Shown one piece after another: positions 5,425 to 7,603 of a DNA stretch of 7,603 nucleotides. Each line of letters starts with the position of its first letter. The stretch's first letter is position 1. Below the pieces are notes generated by a model. That model was not told the origin of the DNA. It saw nothing but the letters and a program-made list of their open reading frames with translations, and ran no database searches. Source of the stretch: Gammaproteobacteria bacterium (GTDB lineage: Bacteria; Pseudomonadota; Gammaproteobacteria; PS1; Pseudothioglobaceae); assembly GCA_024280535.1 (NCBI GenBank), contig JAJRPY010000049.1, positions 1-7,603 on the forward strand, written 5' to 3'. Position numbers and translations under genes: made by a program.

Positions 5425-5453
5425 ATTATAAAGTCTTAGTTAGCAAAAGTCTA
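5425..5453 (-). promoter_or_regulatory. sigma70-type promoter of rpsT
   Basis: On the minus strand TAGACT (5453-5448, four of six matches to TTGACA), a 17-base spacer and a perfect TATAAT (5430-5425) lie between hflD and rpsT. Transcription would begin near 5418, giving a leader of about 30 bases. It is the best-formed promoter in the window, as expected before a ribosomal protein gene. Confidence 0.75.
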
Positions 5454-5473
5454 GGGGTAATTTGAAATTTAAA

Positions 5474-6088
5474 TTAGCCACCAGTACGATGCAATGTGTC
5501 AATCGTATTGAGTATTTTGCGCTTGTTGAAAATTAAATGCCAAGCCTTGCCACCTTGGGCTTTCCACAATGAAACTGCTCGTATGCCAGAGAGTAATAAC
5601 GCCCTAATATGATTAGCCGTACGCTGATTGGATAAATGCAATTGTTGACCTTTGACCATAATTCTGGGATTGAGCTCGCCTAATGTGGTTTTGTAGAGCT
5701 CGCCCAATCTGGCAATTGAGTGGCTATGGGTAATTTCAAAAAAATCTTGCTGGTTTAGGGTGTTAATTTCAGCACTAATTTTAGCCAGTAACGCAGGATT
5801 TTTCATTAATTTTTTCTCAAGATTGATTAATGATAGTGCATAAAAAATAACAGTTTGCATGGATTTGGTTTGTTTGCCTAGGGCAATTTTTAATGCTGCC
5901 ATGCCTATGGACAGTTGTGCGGGTGATTTAAATACCTCGTCCACATGAGTGCTGGTTGAGATAATACTGTGTAAACTGGCCGTTGAGCAGCGGGTATCGC
6001 ATTCACCATTTGATGCCAGCTGATCGACCAGAGCCACACTTTGTAATATGCCTGCCAGTGCCAGCGTTTGATTGTTGAGTTTATTCAT
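5474..6088 (-). CDS. hflD: lysogenization regulator HflD homolog
   Basis: HflD is a small helical, membrane-associated protein found mainly in gammaproteobacteria. In E. coli it interferes with the phage lambda CII activator, while its ordinary cellular role is poorly known. With the start chosen here the product has 204 residues. Family features are QTLALAGILQS (7-17), LASNGECD (24-31), ALSLINLEKKL (84-94), NPRIMVKG (140-147) and IRALLLSGIRAVSLW (161-175). The frame also offers a GTG at 6115, nine codons earlier, but the ATG at 6088 places LALAG at almost the same distance from the start as in E. coli HflD and reduces the overlap with mnmA from 35 to 8 bases (ATGAATAA). Linkage to mnmA is the normal gammaproteobacterial order. 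No Shine-Dalgarno sequence is visible, so coupling is likely. Confidence 0.93.
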   Translation of the reverse strand: MNKLNNQTLALAGILQSVALVDQLASNGECDTRCSTASLHSIISTSTHVDEVFKSPAQLSIGMAALKIALGKQTKSMQTVIFYALSLINLEKKLMKNPALLAKISAEINTLNQQDFFEITHSHSIARLGELYKTTLGELNPRIMVKGQQLHLSNQRTANHIRALLLSGIRAVSLWKAQGGKAWHLIFNKRKILNTIDTLHRTGG

Positions 6089-7175
6089 AATGACGTTGTT
6101 CAATAATGGCGCCACCTAGGCAAAGTTCACCCTGATAAAAAACGATAGATTGCCCTGGGGTGACGGCTCTTTGTGGCGTGTTAAAAGTCACTTTAAGGAG
6201 ATTATCGTGTTCAATAATTGTGCAATCTTGAGTAGCTTGTCGGTAGCGAATTTTGGCCTGACAATTGACAGGAAAGGTTGGTGTGTCGGCAATCCAGTGA
6301 TGGTTTGAGGTACTTAGATGGTTGTGATATAGCAGGGGATGATCACCTTGCACAACCAGCAGTTCATTACGCTCAATGTGTTTGTCAGCCACAAACCAAG
6401 GGGCGGGTGAATTGCCAAAACCGCCGCCAATTTCCAAGCCTTTTCTTTGCCCAATGGTATAGAAAGCCAGCCCTTGATGATGTTTGATAAATTTTCCTTG
6501 TTCGTCCACCATATCGCCTGATTGTTTGGGTAAATAGGTTTGTAAAAATTCAGAAAAATTGCGCTCCCCAATAAAGCAAATGCCGGTTGAATCTTTTTTG
6601 TTTGCGGTGATTAAGTCGTGTTGTCTGGCAAGCTGCCTAACCTGTGTTTTGCTTATATCGCCCAAAGGAAATAGGCTTTTGCTTAGCTGGTATTGATTAA
6701 GTAAGTACAAAAAATAACTTTGATCTTTGTTGTTGTCTAAGCCTGTTTTTAATTGGTATTGCTTGTTGCTATAGGCAATTCTGGCATAATGCCCAGTGGC
6801 AATTTTGTCTGCACCTAATAACAAGGCATACTCAAGAAATACCTTGAATTTAATTTTTTGATTGCACAAAACATCTGGATTTGGGGTTCTGCCTTTTTTG
6901 TGTTCTTGTAAAAAATGCTCAAACACTTCTTCCCAATAATCTGCTGAAAAGTTTTTAGTGTGTAATTTAACCCCCAGTTTGTCGGCAACTTTTTGTGCAT
7001 CTGCCAAATCTTGCTCGGCTGTGCAATGCCCATCATTATCGTCTTCATCCCAGTTTTTCATAAACAAGGCTTCTACTTGGTAACCTTGCTCTAATAATAA
7101 TAAAGTCGCAACGGATGAATCAACCCCACCAGAAAGCCCAACAATTATTTTTGCTGACTTATTCAAAGGTTTCAT
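6081..7175 (-). CDS. mnmA: tRNA-specific 2-thiouridylase MnmA
   Basis: MnmA adds sulfur to C2 of the wobble uridine in tRNAs for Lys, Glu and Gln, using ATP and sulfur relayed through the Tus proteins. The 364-residue product has the PP-loop SGGVDSS (15-21), [10 protein letters not shown], the catalytic Cys104 in [29 protein letters not shown], and the second catalytic Cys200 in [11 protein letters not shown], followed by [10 protein letters not shown] and the C-terminal beta-barrel ending [10 protein letters not shown]...CLGGAIIE. Both cysteines match C102 and C199 of E. coli. The frame is open for 27 codons further upstream, to 7256, but that part reads hydrophobic residues out of phoH sequence; the ATG at 7175 gives the usual N-terminus and overlaps phoH by 17 bases. 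No ribosome binding site is evident. Confidence 0.97.
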   Translation of the reverse strand: MKPLNKSAKIIVGLSGGVDSSVATLLLLEQGYQVEALFMKNWDEDDNDGHCTAEQDLADAQKVADKLGVKLHTKNFSADYWEEVFEHFLQEHKKGRTPNPDVLCNQKIKFKVFLEYALLLGADKIATGHYARIAYSNKQYQLKTGLDNNKDQSYFLYLLNQYQLSKSLFPLGDISKTQVRQLARQHDLITANKKDSTGICFIGERNFSEFLQTYLPKQSGDMVDEQGKFIKHHQGLAFYTIGQRKGLEIGGGFGNSPAPWFVADKHIERNELLVVQGDHPLLYHNHLSTSNHHWIADTPTFPVNCQAKIRYRQATQDCTIIEHDNLLKVTFNTPQRAVTPGQSIVFYQGELCLGGAIIEQRHYE

Positions 7176-7603
7176 AGGCTTGAACAATGCGCTGAACCAA
7201 TTGATGTCTGACAACATCCCTAGAATTAAAATGACAAAATGAGATTTTTGATTCATTTTCTAATACTTTCATAGCGTGCAATAAGCCCGATTGGTTTGGG
7301 CGGGCTAAATCTATTTGGGTGATGTCGCCAGTGATTACCATTTTTGAGCCAAAACCCATGCGCGTTAGGAACATTTTCATCTGTTCGGTGGTGGTGTTTT
7401 GCGCTTCGTCTAAAATAATAAAGGCTTCATTTAGAGTTCGACCGCGCATAAAGGCAAGTGGCGCCACTTCAATGATGTTTTTGTCTAATAATTTGGTAAC
7501 CTTGTCAAAGCCCATCATTTCGTAGAGTGCATCGTAAATTGGACGCAAATAAGGGTCTATTTTTTCACTCAAATCACCCGGTAAAAAGCCCAATTTTTCA
7601 CCC
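7159..7603 (-). CDS. PhoH-family ATPase (YbeZ/PhoL-like), C-terminal part
   Basis: Only the last 147 or so residues lie in the window; the reading frame runs through the right edge as [16 protein letters not shown], so the start and the Walker A loop lie outside. Visible family motifs are [30 protein letters not shown], the Walker B-like [23 protein letters not shown] and ITQIDL, ending in [10 protein letters not shown]. Proteins of this type are predicted RNA-associated ATPases, and E. coli YbeZ works with the endoribonuclease YbeY in rRNA maturation. The usual neighbour ybeY does not follow here; mnmA does, and it overlaps the phoH end by 17 bases, indicating one transcript. Confidence 0.93.
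   Translation of the reverse strand, partial: GEKLGFLPGDLSEKIDPYLRPIYDALYEMMGFDKVTKLLDKNIIEVAPLAFMRGRTLNEAFIILDEAQNTTTEQMKMFLTRMGFGSKMVITGDITQIDLARPNQSGLLHAMKVLENESKISFCHFNSRDVVRHQLVQRIVQAYETFE

Noticed and set aside
5458..5476. AT-only inverted repeat (taattt/aaatta) at the hflD stop as a terminator
   Set aside because: The stem is six A-T pairs with no GC and no following T-run, so it is unlikely to terminate transcription.
6089..6115. GTG start of hflD nine codons upstream
   Set aside because: The ATG at 6088 aligns with the E. coli HflD start and gives a short overlap. The AGG near the GTG is too close to act as a ribosome binding site.
6278..7048. Open frames of 69, 85 and 77 codons within mnmA on both strands
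   Set aside because: They are shadows of MnmA, whose conserved motifs run throughout this interval.
7176..7256. Upstream extension of mnmA by 27 codons
   Set aside because: The extension lies wholly within phoH and has no counterpart in MnmA; the ATG at 7175 gives the standard N-terminus.

Overview
The window is a gene-dense stretch of bacterial chromosome with every recognisable gene on the minus strand. It is read here from high to low coordinates, the direction of transcription. The organism looks like a gammaproteobacterium. It has HflD, which is largely confined to that class, directly downstream of mnmA, and the ftsB-ispD-ispF order is also known from Escherichia coli. The DNA is AT-rich by eye, intergenic gaps are very short and many starts overlap the preceding stop. 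This resembles the streamlined SUP05/Thioglobus group or related sulfur-oxidising symbionts, but that placement is an inference from style and not a sequence match.

Layout in transcription order. (1) The C-terminal part of a PhoH-family ATPase runs in from the window end, overlaps mnmA (tRNA 2-thiouridine synthase), and mnmA overlaps hflD. (2) rpsT (ribosomal protein S20) has its own sigma70-like promoter and a clear intrinsic terminator. (3) An Smr-domain protein, xseA (exonuclease VII large subunit), a secreted M23 metallopeptidase and an RDD membrane protein form a tightly packed operon with overlaps or gaps of only a few bases. (4) A new promoter and a strong ribosome binding site precede an unrecognised 79-residue two-helix membrane protein. 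It is followed by ftsB (division), ispD and ispF (MEP isoprenoid pathway), and what may be the first codons of another gene at the left edge.

The genes are mostly housekeeping: tRNA modification, translation, DNA repair, cell wall and division, and isoprenoid precursors. I see no mobile element, CRISPR array, tRNA, rRNA, toxin-antitoxin pair or defence cassette, and no evidence of a new multi-gene system. The points most worth a second look are: a divergent IspF that lacks several residues of the E. coli-type active site, an ftsB with no ATG/GTG start whose 5' region carries a nested inverted repeat, the orphan small membrane protein leading that operon, and a promoter-like element overlapping the rpsT terminator.
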